Below are positions 55,559-64,000 of a DNA stretch of 64,000 nucleotides, one piece after another (position 1 is the first letter of the stretch; every line of letters starts with the position of its first letter). The notes beneath the pieces were generated by a model. The model was not told the DNA's origin, did no database searches, and worked only from the letters and a program-made list of their open reading frames with translations. The position numbers and the translations under genes are program-made. Source of the stretch: Pleurodeles waltl (taxonomy: Eukaryota > Chordata > Amphibia > Caudata > Salamandridae); NCBI RefSeq assembly GCF_031143425.1, contig NC_090447.1, positions 26,998,238 through 27,062,237 of the forward strand, given 5' to 3'.

Positions 55559-58500
55559 TGGGGAAAGTGCCTCTTTTGAAATCCGCCCCCCCCCCCACAT
55601 TTTTTGCCTGATCTCCGGAGTAATTTTGACTGAAAGTGTCCTGGGTCCCTGCTAAACAGTCCCCCAGTGCCAGATCTCTTTCCCTAAAACTGCTGTGTTT
55701 TCCCCAATTGTCAAATCTTTAGATTGCCACTGTAAGTCCCCAAGTAAATTGTACCCCTGGTACCTAGAGTATGGGGTACTAAAGGAAGGCCCCTGAGGAC
55801 TGCAGCACAGATTGTGCCCCCCTCAGGAATCCTCTCACCTAAGTGCACTCAGTACTGCCTCTGCAGACTGCTTGTTTTGGTGCAGGCCCAAACTGAAAAC
55901 ATAACATGAGTTACACTGCATGTAATATATGTAAGTCACCCCTTTGGCAGGCCTTGCCGCCCTGAAGGCAGGGTGTATTATATTACATATGAGGGCATAC
56001 CTGCATGAGCAGATACGCTCCTGCTATGTCGGACGATTCTCAGACATAGCAAGTAGACAGTGAAGCCATTTTAAATGCATGTGCTGGACACTGGTCATTA
56101 CAAGTTTCCCAGCTACATGATGGATTCCCTGAAGATAGGGATGTTTGGTATCAAACATCTAATATTAATAAACCCTGACTGAACCAAGCGATGGATTTAT
56201 TAATACATGCACTCATAATTCCTTACACACAAGATGGAGGAATTTTAAAAGTAGTGGTGCCCCCTGCCAAACCTATCAACTCCCCAGCATGGGTAGTGAC
56301 TGGTCAGAACCACTACAGCCAAGTTAGACTAAGTTCTGACCACATGAGGTGAGAGCCAGTGCTCTCGAGGGCTCAGAACACAGGCCTGCTCTGGGCAGAG
56401 GTATGACCGTCTCTCCGAGGCAGGATGGACATTCCCGGGTGGGGAGCTTCAAAGGCCTTGTTGCTTTTTAAATGCAACCCAGGCATCTCCAGATGGTGGA
56501 GAAGGCTGACTCCCAGTTCCTGACCCCAATTTTGGCGACAGGTCAGGCTAGAAAATTAGGTAGATTAGGAGGAGTGCCCACTCCATACCAGACCCACCCC
56601 TTGTCACGTAGGTTCTCATTAGGATAATGAGGCTACTGGATTTGGGCAGTAGGATCGACATGGTAGTGGGTACTGAGTACAATTCCACACCAGGTGACAC
56701 CTGTCAGCCTAATCCGGGTTTTCTGCTAACTAGCAGCACCCCATGTCTGACCAAGATGATTGTGGCAACCGAGCTCATGGTAAGATAGACTCCCCAGGGA
56801 ATGTAGTATATCATATCGCATCTCTTTCTCTCAGTTACCAAGATCTCACTCACGCAAGGACAACAAAGGCAGAGTATATTTAAATAAGCATTTATTAAAA
56901 TATCTGCATGTTAGATAAAAGCAGGTGCATAGCAATAACGAGAATGATAGAAAACAATAGGAGTAGGCATGTGACTAAAAATGGAAAACACAAGAACCGT
57001 CCTACCGTGCTGTCTAAAAGGGAGAGCGGATCTATAACCCTTCACCTACGCTAAGTATGAGCACAACATGCTAAACCTAATCTACCCTCCGGATTTCCCC
57101 CTGGGGGAACATCGTCCCTCATACCTGGAAAGGAGGCCTGAGGTCTAGGGAGACACTGTCCCCATTCAGTTCAGGGCTTGTCCGTCTAAGCAAGTAGCTG
57201 TAGCAAAGCTGGCAGCAATCAGCATACAGTCATGGTCATCTGGCTGGAATCTCCCTTTCACATGGTTTGGGTTAAAGGGTGTTTTATAATAAAACAGCTG
57301 ACATTCTAAGAAAAGGTCCCCACATATGAATGTGTTGTTTTCTATGAATGCAGGAGACACAGTGTACCACATTTGTCTGCAACCCTATCTGACTGTAGCC
57401 TTGGACAGAGCACAAAACAAACTACATGTCCTACTAAGAATGTGATTCTGTCCTAGGCGAAAGAACAATGAGATAGAGAAAATAAAACAGCACCGTGAAT
57501 GTAGCTATTGCTAGAAAAATAAAGCAGTGATGTTTAAAAATGTAAGCGGGTTAAAGTGCACAGCAGCAGGCCAAGTTAGCTAAAACAACGTGTCTAAAAC
57601 CTAACTCAAATAGCCATACATCACCCTAGGGTGGACAAGCTGAAGTAGGCACTACTTTTAAAATTCCTCCATCTTGTGTGTAAGGAATTAGGCAAATAGG
57701 ATTAAGGTTATGCCACTTCCCAAAGGAAGGGGTCCTAGAAACGGTGTAGTCAGCCTCAAGGTGAGTAGCCCATTGGCTACCACCTGGCACTCCTTGAAAC
57801 GCCCCTAAATTCAGTATTTAGGTGGCACCCCTGAACCCTAGAATCAGTTTCCAGCAACCTAAGAAGAACCTGACCCATCGCCAGCAGAAAGGACTAAAGA
57901 CAACAACTGACGAGGCCCCAGCCCTACCAGCCTGTCTGCACCCTTCAAAAGAAACCTGCATCCAGAAGACGACCGTCCTGCAGTCGAGCGACCTCCAAAG
58001 CCTTAGGAAGACTGCCTGCCTTTGAGCAAGACCAAGAGCTTCCATGGACAGTGGACCTGTCCAGAATAAACCATCTTTAAAGAGAAGGAAGACTGCCTGT
58101 GGAACCGTGAAACCCGATGCCAGCAGTGACCACCACTGCACCCGACTTCCCTCACCTGAGTCTAAGTGGCCCACCTGTCCTGTGAAGGTCCCCCGGCGCT
58201 TCGGACCAAGAGTCCATTGTTGGTTGACCCCTGCTGGACTCCCCAGCAACGCCTGCAGTCTGAATCTGAGAGATCCCCCCAACCGCGACCTAGCTGGTGA
58301 GCTGAACCCGAGGTGTAAAGACAACCCTGAACCCGCAGCTCCTGGGCCTTGAGGAGCTAAACCAACTGTGTCTCTATGACCCCTGGCATCTCAACGTACC
58401 TGGCCACAGCCTGCAGTCCGTTTCTGGAAGCCTTCTCTGCCATAGAGATACATAGGGCACCCAATGCTGTGTTGGCACTCTGCACTCAGCCACCCCTGAG

Positions 58501-59051
58501 CCGCTGAGGGTGTAAGTTTGGTGCTACCCTGTGCCTCCCCTTGTACATACCTCAACACCAGGAGATCGACCTCTCACCTTGCGTTACTCACTTGTGAGCA
58601 GCGGTGCAGCGGATACCCCTAGTCTCCATTGGAAAGCATTGGCCACCCGATACCGTGTCGGCACCCTGCACCCGGCCGTCTCTGTGCCACTGAGGTTGTA
58701 AGTTTGGTGCTAACTTGTGGACCCACCAGTGCTCACGTTAACCCCCAGAGACCGACCTCTGCCCCCACTGATACTTACCTGTGAGCAGCACGTCAGCATA
58801 TATAAAAGCAATCGTTATTTTTCTAAATTGGTCTCGGATTTATTCTTTGTATTTTTGTTTCATTTATTGCCTCTGTGAGTACAACAAATGCTTAACACGA
58901 ATCATTGATAAGCCTAGTTGCTCAACCACACCACTACAAATAGAGCTGTAGACCGATCTATTTCTGCCTCTGCACATCTTTGGAGACTCCTTGGACTCCC
59001 TGCACAGTGTATTTAGTTTTAGTGCACTTTATAGGAAGCCACAGTCTTACA
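55559..59051 (+). mobile_element. LTR-type element related to family 3, TSD GTAGG
   Basis: It begins TGGGGAAAGTGCCTC and ends GCCACAGTCTTACA. GTAGG flanks both sides (55,554-55,558 and 59,052-59,056). Its outer parts follow the order of the solo LTR at 32,698-34,385 (GCTAAACAG near 55,653; GGTATCAAAC near 56,147; AAACGCCCCTAAATTCAG near 57,798), so the plus orientation is supported. The middle (about 56,260-57,650) is extra and lies between arms of a 41-bp perfect inverted repeat. No pol-like frame is present. A 168-codon minus frame at 57,818-58,324 has no recognisable domain. Confidence 0.75.
56216..57690. repeat. 41-bp perfect inverted repeat, 1.4 kb apart
   Basis: 56,216-56,256 (starts TAATTCCTTACACACAAGAT) is the exact reverse complement of 57,650-57,690. 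The right arm sits where the related LTR at 33,780 has CTCCATCTTGG, so it seems native. The left arm would then be an inverted copy, or both are ends of an inserted unit. No target duplication is seen outside the arms. Confidence 0.85.
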
Positions 59052-59261
59052 GTAGGGTGATGGTGGTGGGTAGGGAAGAATGGTTGTGATTAGGGTGGTG
59101 GTTGTGGTTTGGTTAGCTTGTGTGGTGGTTTATGTGGTTTGCAAGTGGATTCCTTTTAATGACGCATCAGCACTCAAAAGACCAGTGGACTAAAACCACA
59201 TGATACCTGCTTGAAGATTCTGTACAAAATGGCATTCTAGGAAAAAAAGTCATTACAGTTT

Positions 59262-59276
59262 GGAAAACATGGCGGC
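59262..59276 (+). promoter_or_regulatory. YY1-like site at LINE 5' end
   Basis: AAACATGGCGGCCGG fits the AANATGGCGGC core recognised by YY1, which in mammalian L1 sets the transcription start. The function here is inferred from motif and position. Confidence 0.5.
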
Positions 59277-59588
59277 CGGCTAAGGTGCCGGTCGCGGAGG
59301 GCTCCACGGACAAGGAGACATAAAATGATATTTCAATGCAGATGACTCACCGGAGGCTGGGGTAGTGTGAGGCAGGGGCAAGGGTTGCAGCATTGGGTTG
59401 CGTACACTGCGAAGGCGCCGCGCGCCCAGGGTCTGAGGCGGGCCGCGCCATTACTGAGAGCTGCATCGGACATTCATTGTGGGAGGGAGGCAGCGGCAAG
59501 AATTGCATTTCCGGGGTAAAAGTGGCAGAGCAAGCACTGGCACAAGAGGAGGAAGAGGGGGAGAGAAGCTTCCTTTTACAACTGCAGT

Positions 59589-60542
59589 TTGATAACGGAC
59601 AGGGATTTCGAAGAAGTGTCAGAAGTACATTTTGTTTTAAAAAACATCATTCCGCAATTAAGTGGTATTGAAGTATCTCCAACCCTCCCCCCCGGTGCAC
59701 CAGGAGGAGGACATGGGTATAGTCAAGGGGATGCACAATCTGTAGGTGAAGCAGACCCTGTGAAAGGGATCAATCATGTAAATATGTCTAGTCACTCCAT
59801 CACAGGTATGCTAAAAGCATTATCAATGGAGCTGAGGGATGGCTTTGAGACTTCCAAGACTAATCAGGTGGAGATCAGAAATCTCTGTGAAGATCTCGGT
59901 AAAAAAATAGATGAACTTGCCGGGCGGACAACTGCCCTGACGAAGGAGGCTGGTGATTTGAGGACTGCTGTGGAGGAAAATAAAGAACAGATCAAAGATT
60001 TGAAATCAGGAGAAGCTGGGGTAATGGCCAAGATGGAGTCTTTGGAAAATAATCAAAGGAGAAACAACCTTAGGTTTCTTAGAGTCCCCGAGGGATTGGA
60101 AGGAGATGACTTGAAACGGCTTGTGGTACGATTAATAAAACCAGGTAAACTTTGAGGATATGGAGGTTGATATTGCAAAGGATATACAAAGAGTACACAG
60201 GGTCCCAGCGAAAATGCCCCCCAATAGAGATAAGCCAACTAAAATCTTGGTCTATTTCCATACATACACAATTAAAGAGCGCATTTGGGCCGTGGCATTA
60301 AAAAAAATCACTTTCGGTGGATGGGGTCCCTTTTGACATCAGATTTAGCATCTATCACCCTAAATAAACAATGGGAGTTGGGGAAAAGAATTGATACATT
60401 AAAAAGGTTGGGAGCACTGGCCCAATTAAGGTTCCCTGCATCCTTAAGAGTTATGGTGAATAACAAAATGTATAATTTCAGTGATTGGAATGATGCAGAT
60501 GATCTGATTAAGAAATTAGAGAAGGGTACCGGCTCTGTGTAA
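59589..60542 (+). pseudogene. LINE ORF1 (RNA-binding coiled-coil protein) with two frameshifts
   Basis: ORF1 protein binds element RNA and trimerises. A long coiled coil (about residues 75-155) leads to RRNNLRFLRVPEG, the start of the RRM-like domain of L1-type ORF1. The frame then ends at a TGA at 60,153. The next segment, RVHRVPAKMPP and ILVYFHTYTIKERIW, continues in frame +1 from about 60,150. Near an A-run at 60,300-60,306 the original frame returns (KRIDTLKRLGA, FPASLRV, the C-terminal domain) to the stop at 60,540. The two shifts compensate each other, so damage is limited to one segment. The ATG at 59,589 is the first in frame. Confidence 0.75.
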
Positions 60543-60822
60543 GACTCCTCCCTTTAGCCGAGGTTAACAGGTCAATGGGACGGTAGTCTCCAATGCCGGC
60601 AAGGTGATCCTCTTTAGGTGGTAGCGCCGGATTCAAGAAGATAGGGTGGGTTCTCCTGGGGTACAGAGGGATGGGACGGTTTGGGGGAGGGTGGTGGTGA
60701 TGGGAAGCACAGGGTGGGGAGCATAAAGGGAGAAAAGAAAAAAAGGTCCTTGACGATGTGGAAAGAGAGTGAGTTGGGGAAAGAAGAAATGCAAGGAGGG
60801 GGTTTGGGTCTTATTCAGGAGG

Positions 60823-61001
60823 ATGACAGTAAAAGACTTGAAACTCCTGTCTTGGAATGTTAATGGCTTGCGGGTGAAGAGTAGACAAAAGAGATTGGTG
60901 CAATATTTGAAGGATGCCCCATTCGATGCATTTATTTTGCAGGAAACCCATCTCTCGAAGGAAGAATGTTTTGAGGTTTTTCAGCCATTCAGATGGGTAC
61001 A
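60823..61001 (+). CDS. LINE ORF2 start (endonuclease), interrupted by LTR
   Basis: From ATG 60,823 the product shows LKLLSWNVNGL and ILQETHLS, the asparagine and glutamate motifs of the AP-endonuclease-like domain of LINE ORF2, which nicks the target DNA. It begins about 280 bp after the ORF1 stop. The frame is broken at 61,002 by the solo LTR. Beyond the LTR, 63,952-64,000 encodes SSSYMGDSKGVAI, the next part of the endonuclease, in an order consistent with an intact pre-insertion frame. Confidence 0.8.
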
Positions 61002-63946
61002 TGTAGGAAAGTACCATCTTGCCTGGCATGTTACCCCCATTTTTCCTGTATGTATGTTTGTTCCCTGTGTCACTGGGATCCTGCTAGCCAGGACCCCAGT
61101 GCTCCCAAAGTATGCCCTGTATGTGTTCCCTGTGTGGTGCCTAACTGTATCACCGAGGCTCTGCTAACCAGAACCTCAGGGTTTATGCTCTCTCTGCTTT
61201 TAAAATTGTCACTGCAGGCTAGTGACTAATTTTACCAATTATGATTGGCACACTGGAACATCCTCATAATCCCCTAGTATATGGTACCTAGGTACCCAGG
61301 GTATTGGGGTTCCAGGAGATCCCTATGGGCTGCAGCATTTCTTTTGCCACCCATGGGGAGCTCAGACAATTCTTACACAGGACTGCCACTGGAGCCTGAG
61401 TGAAATAATGTCCATGTTATTTCACAGCCATTTTACACTGCACTTATGTAACTTATAAGTCACCTATATGTCTAACCCTCACTTAGTGAAGGTTAGGTGC
61501 AAAGTTACTTAGTGTGAGGGCACCCTGGCACTAGCCAAGGTGCCCCCACATTGTTCAGGGCAAATTCCCCGGACTTTGTGAGTGCGGGGACACCATTACA
61601 CGTGTGAACTACATATAGGTCAATACCTATGTGTAGCTTCACAATGGTAACTCCGAACATGGCCATGTAACATGTCTAGGATCCATTCTGGTATTGGGGC
61701 ACCAATTCCATGCATCCCCGGGGCTCCAGCATGGACCCCGGGTACTGCCAAACTAGCTCTCTGGGGTTTTCTCTGCAGCTACTGCTGCTGCCAACCCTAA
61801 GACAGGTTTCTGCCCCCCTGGGGCCTGGGCAGCCCGGTCCCGGGAAGGCAGAACAAAGGATTTCCTCTGAGAGAGGGTGTTACACCCTCTCCCTTTGGAA
61901 ATAGGTGTTAAGGGCCTGAGAGGAGTATCCTCTCCTGGCCTCTGGAAATGCTTTGAAGGGCACAGATGGTGCCCTCCATGCAATACCAGTCTACACTGGT
62001 TCAGGGATCCCCCCCAGCCCTGCTCTGGCGCGAAACTGCACAAAGGAAAGGGGAGTGACCACTCCCATGACCAGCACCTCCCCAGGGGAGGTGTCCAGAG
62101 CTCCTCCAGTGTGTCCCAGACCTCTGCCATCTTGAATGCAGAGGTGTGAGGGCACAATGGAGACCTCTGAGTGGCCAGTGCCAGCAGGTGACGTCAGAGC
62201 CCCTCCTGATAGGTGCTTACCTCTCTCTGTAGCCAATCCTCCTCTGAGGGCTATTTAGGGTCTCTCCTGTGGGTTTCTCTTCAGATAACGAATGCAAGAG
62301 CCCACCAGAGTTCCTCTGCACTTCTCTCTTCGACTTCTGCCAAGGATCGACCGCTGACTGCTCCAGGACGCCTGCAAAACCGCAACAAAGTAGCAAGAAG
62401 ACTACCAGCAACATTGTAGCGCCTCATCCTGCCAGCTTTCTCGACTGTTTCCTGGTGGTGCATGCTCTGAGGGCTTTCTGCCTTCACCCTGCACTGGAAG
62501 CCAAGAAGAAATCTCTTCCGTGGGTCGACGGAATCTTCCCCCTGCTAACACAGGCACCAAACTTCTGCATCACCTGTCCTCTGGGTCCCCTCTCATCTTG
62601 ACGAGTGTGGTCCCTGGAACACAAGAGTTGGATCCAAGTGTCCCCGACAGTCCAGTGGCCCTTCTGTTAAAATTTGGTGGAGGTGAGTCCTTGCCTCCCC
62701 ACGCCAGACAGTAATCCTGTGTACTGCGTGAACTGCCGCTGCTAGGGCTTCTATGCACTTCTGCAAGACTTCCTTGGTGAACAACACAGCCCAGGTCCCC
62801 AGAACTCCGTCCTGCATTGCCCAACTCGCTGAGTTTGACTCCAACTTCATGGGACCCTCTTTTGTTGTGCTGAGACGACCGCCGTACTCAGATCTTCTGA
62901 ATGCCTGTTCGGGTGCTTCTGCGGGTGCTGCCTGCTTCTGCGTGTGCTCTCTGTGTTGCTGAGCGCCCCCTCTGTCTCCTCCTCCAAGGGGCGACCTCCT
63001 GGTCCTTCCTGGGCCCTGGCAGCACTCAAAACCCTCAACTGCGACTCTTGCAGCTAGCAAAGTTTGTTTGCGGTCTTTCTGTGTGAAAACAACTCTGCAT
63101 CCTCCAGCACGCCATGGGACATCTTCTGACTAAAGGAGAAGTTCCTGGCACCTTTCGTTGTTGCAGAATCTTTGGCTTCTTCCACCCAGAGGCAGCCCTT
63201 TTGCACCTTCATCTGGGGTTTAGTGTGCTCCTGCCCCCCGGACACTTGAGTGACTCTTGGACTTGGTCCCCTTCCTTTACAGGTCTTCAGGTCCAGGAAT
63301 CCGTCTTCAGTGCTTTGCAGTCAGTTGTTGTCTTTGCAGAATCCCTTATCTCGACTTTACTGTCTTTCTGGGGTAGTGGGGTAACTTTACTCCTACTTTT
63401 CAGGGTCTTGGGGTGGGGTATCTTGGACACCCTTAGTGTTTTCTTACACTCCCAGCGACCCTCTACACACTACACTAGGCCTGGGGTCCATTCGTGGTTC
63501 ACATTCCACTTTCTTAGTATATGGTTGGTGTTGCCCCTAGGCCTATTTTCCCTATTGCATTCTATTGTGTTCTACAGTGTTTGCACTACTTTTCTAAGTG
63601 TTTTACTTACCTGATTTTGGTTTGTGTGTATATTTTGTGTATATGACGTACCTCCTAAGGGAGTATATCCTCTGAGATACTTTTGGCATATTGTCACTAA
63701 AATAAAGTACCTTTATTTTTAGTAACTCTGAGCATTGTGTTTTCTTGTGATATAGTGCTATATGATATAAGTGGTATAGTAGGAGCTTTGCATGTCTCCT
63801 AGTTCAGCCTAAGCTGCTCTGCTATAGCTACCTCTATCAGCCTAAGCTGCTATAACACCTCTAATCTACTAATAAGGGATAACTGGACCTGGCACAAGGT
63901 GTAAGTACCACTAGGTACCCTCTATAAGCCAGGCCAGCCTCCTACA
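61002..63946 (+). mobile_element. Solo LTR, family 2 (2,945 bp), TSD GTACA
   Basis: It begins TGTAGGAAAGTACCATC and ends GCCTCCTACA. Perfect GTACA duplication (60,997-61,001 and 63,947-63,951). It contains a CRE (62,189-62,196), a TATA-like GGCTATTTAGGG near 62,247 and AATAAAGTACC near 63,701. It is close kin of the copy at 3026-5975. It is inserted within LINE ORF2, so it is younger than the LINE. Confidence 0.95.
62189..62196 (+). promoter_or_regulatory. CRE palindrome in solo LTR
   Basis: TGACGTCA about 60 bp upstream of the TATA-like box, the conserved arrangement of these LTRs. Confidence 0.5.
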
Positions 63947-63951
63947 GTACA

Positions 63952-64000
63952 GCAGATAGTTAGCTCCAGTTATATGGGAGATAGTAAGGGAGTGGCCATC
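63952..64000 (+). CDS. LINE ORF2 continuation (partial, runs off window)
   Basis: Forty-nine bases after the target duplication translate to a segment ending SYMGDSKGVAI, matching the endonuclease region that follows the QETH motif in LINE ORF2. It shows that the LINE continues beyond the window. Confidence 0.65.

Larger units (their letters stand above)
59262..61001 (+). mobile_element. L1-superfamily LINE, 5' part
   Basis: The 5' end carries AAACATGGCGGCCGG near 59,262-59,276, a YY1-type site as found at the start of many L1 elements. ORF1 and the beginning of ORF2 follow. The element is cut by the solo LTR at 61,002-63,946 and resumes at 63,952 to the window edge. The exact 5' end is uncertain. 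Confidence 0.8.

Noticed and set aside
57818..58324. 168-codon minus frame and 102-codon plus frame as genes
   Set aside because: They lie in the transcribed-type GC-rich part of an LTR-type element and have no domains; the equivalent region of the related LTR at 33,960 does not preserve them.

Overview
This window looks like a piece of a very large, repeat-saturated vertebrate genome, most likely a salamander. From memory, several of the long LTR sequences look like those seen in newts such as Pleurodeles; this was not checked. There are no bacterial operons, no CRISPR array and no recognisable tRNA or rRNA. Almost all of the 64 kb is layered transposable elements, one large pentamer-based satellite and several GC-rich minisatellites. 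Only one open reading frame looks like a possible host gene.

Layout. 1-2.7 kb: unassigned sequence with a 138-bp MITE (347-484) and a larger Harbinger-like fold-back element (1689-2406). 2.7-9.96 kb: an old minus-strand LTR element (2699-9607) disrupted by a head-to-head pair of younger LTRs (3026-5975 plus, 5976-7358 minus). 10-13.25 kb: a CpG- and GC-box-rich region of four different adjacent tandem repeats. 13,280-14,374: an intact 364-codon GC-rich ORF of an unidentified family. 14.4-15.8 kb: a dead L2/CR1-type LINE reverse transcriptase split by exactly six copies of a 72-bp Q/N-rich repeat. 16.2-18.2 kb: imperfect CACA and TG repeats.

18,648-27,895: a complete and very young LTR retrotransposon. 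It has two 3,145-bp LTRs of equal length, about 8 substitutions between them, a 5-bp target duplication (GGCAG), a tRNA-Leu-like primer site and a G-run polypurine tract. Its internal region of about 3 kb codes only for an 885-aa Gag-protease protein, with no reverse transcriptase, RNase H or integrase. It is therefore non-autonomous and structurally resembles the TR-GAG class described in plants.

28.2-50.06 kb: about 15 kb of satellite built in strict 5-bp phase (GTGGA/ATTGT/GTGGC pentamers) with higher-order duplications. It is split by an inverted LTR fragment with a hairpin-rich element (28,432-30,366), a 1,688-bp solo LTR (32,698-34,385, duplication GGGTG), a 152-bp hAT-like MITE, and a 3,077-bp solo LTR (41,632-44,708, duplication CAGTG). 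The empty site of that last insertion is preserved in the neighbouring satellite duplicate at 46,848-46,852.

50-59.1 kb: unassigned sequence, a 537-bp Harbinger-type MITE flanked by TAA, then a GGTGGTTAGGGT-type repeat holding two LTR-type insertions with perfect 5-bp duplications (52,897-55,503 GTGTT; 55,559-59,051 GTAGG). 59.26-64 kb: an L1-superfamily LINE with a YY1-like 5' motif, an ORF1 with two compensating frameshifts and the start of ORF2, cut by a 2,945-bp solo LTR (61,002-63,946, duplication GTACA). ORF2 resumes in the last 50 bases.

The elements do not form a pathway. They record successive nesting: satellite and simple repeats hosted LTR insertions, most of which recombined to solo LTRs, while one insertion is still full length. 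The related LTR families share a CRE palindrome (TGACGTCA) upstream of a TATA-like CTATTTAGG, and an AATAAA near the 3' end.
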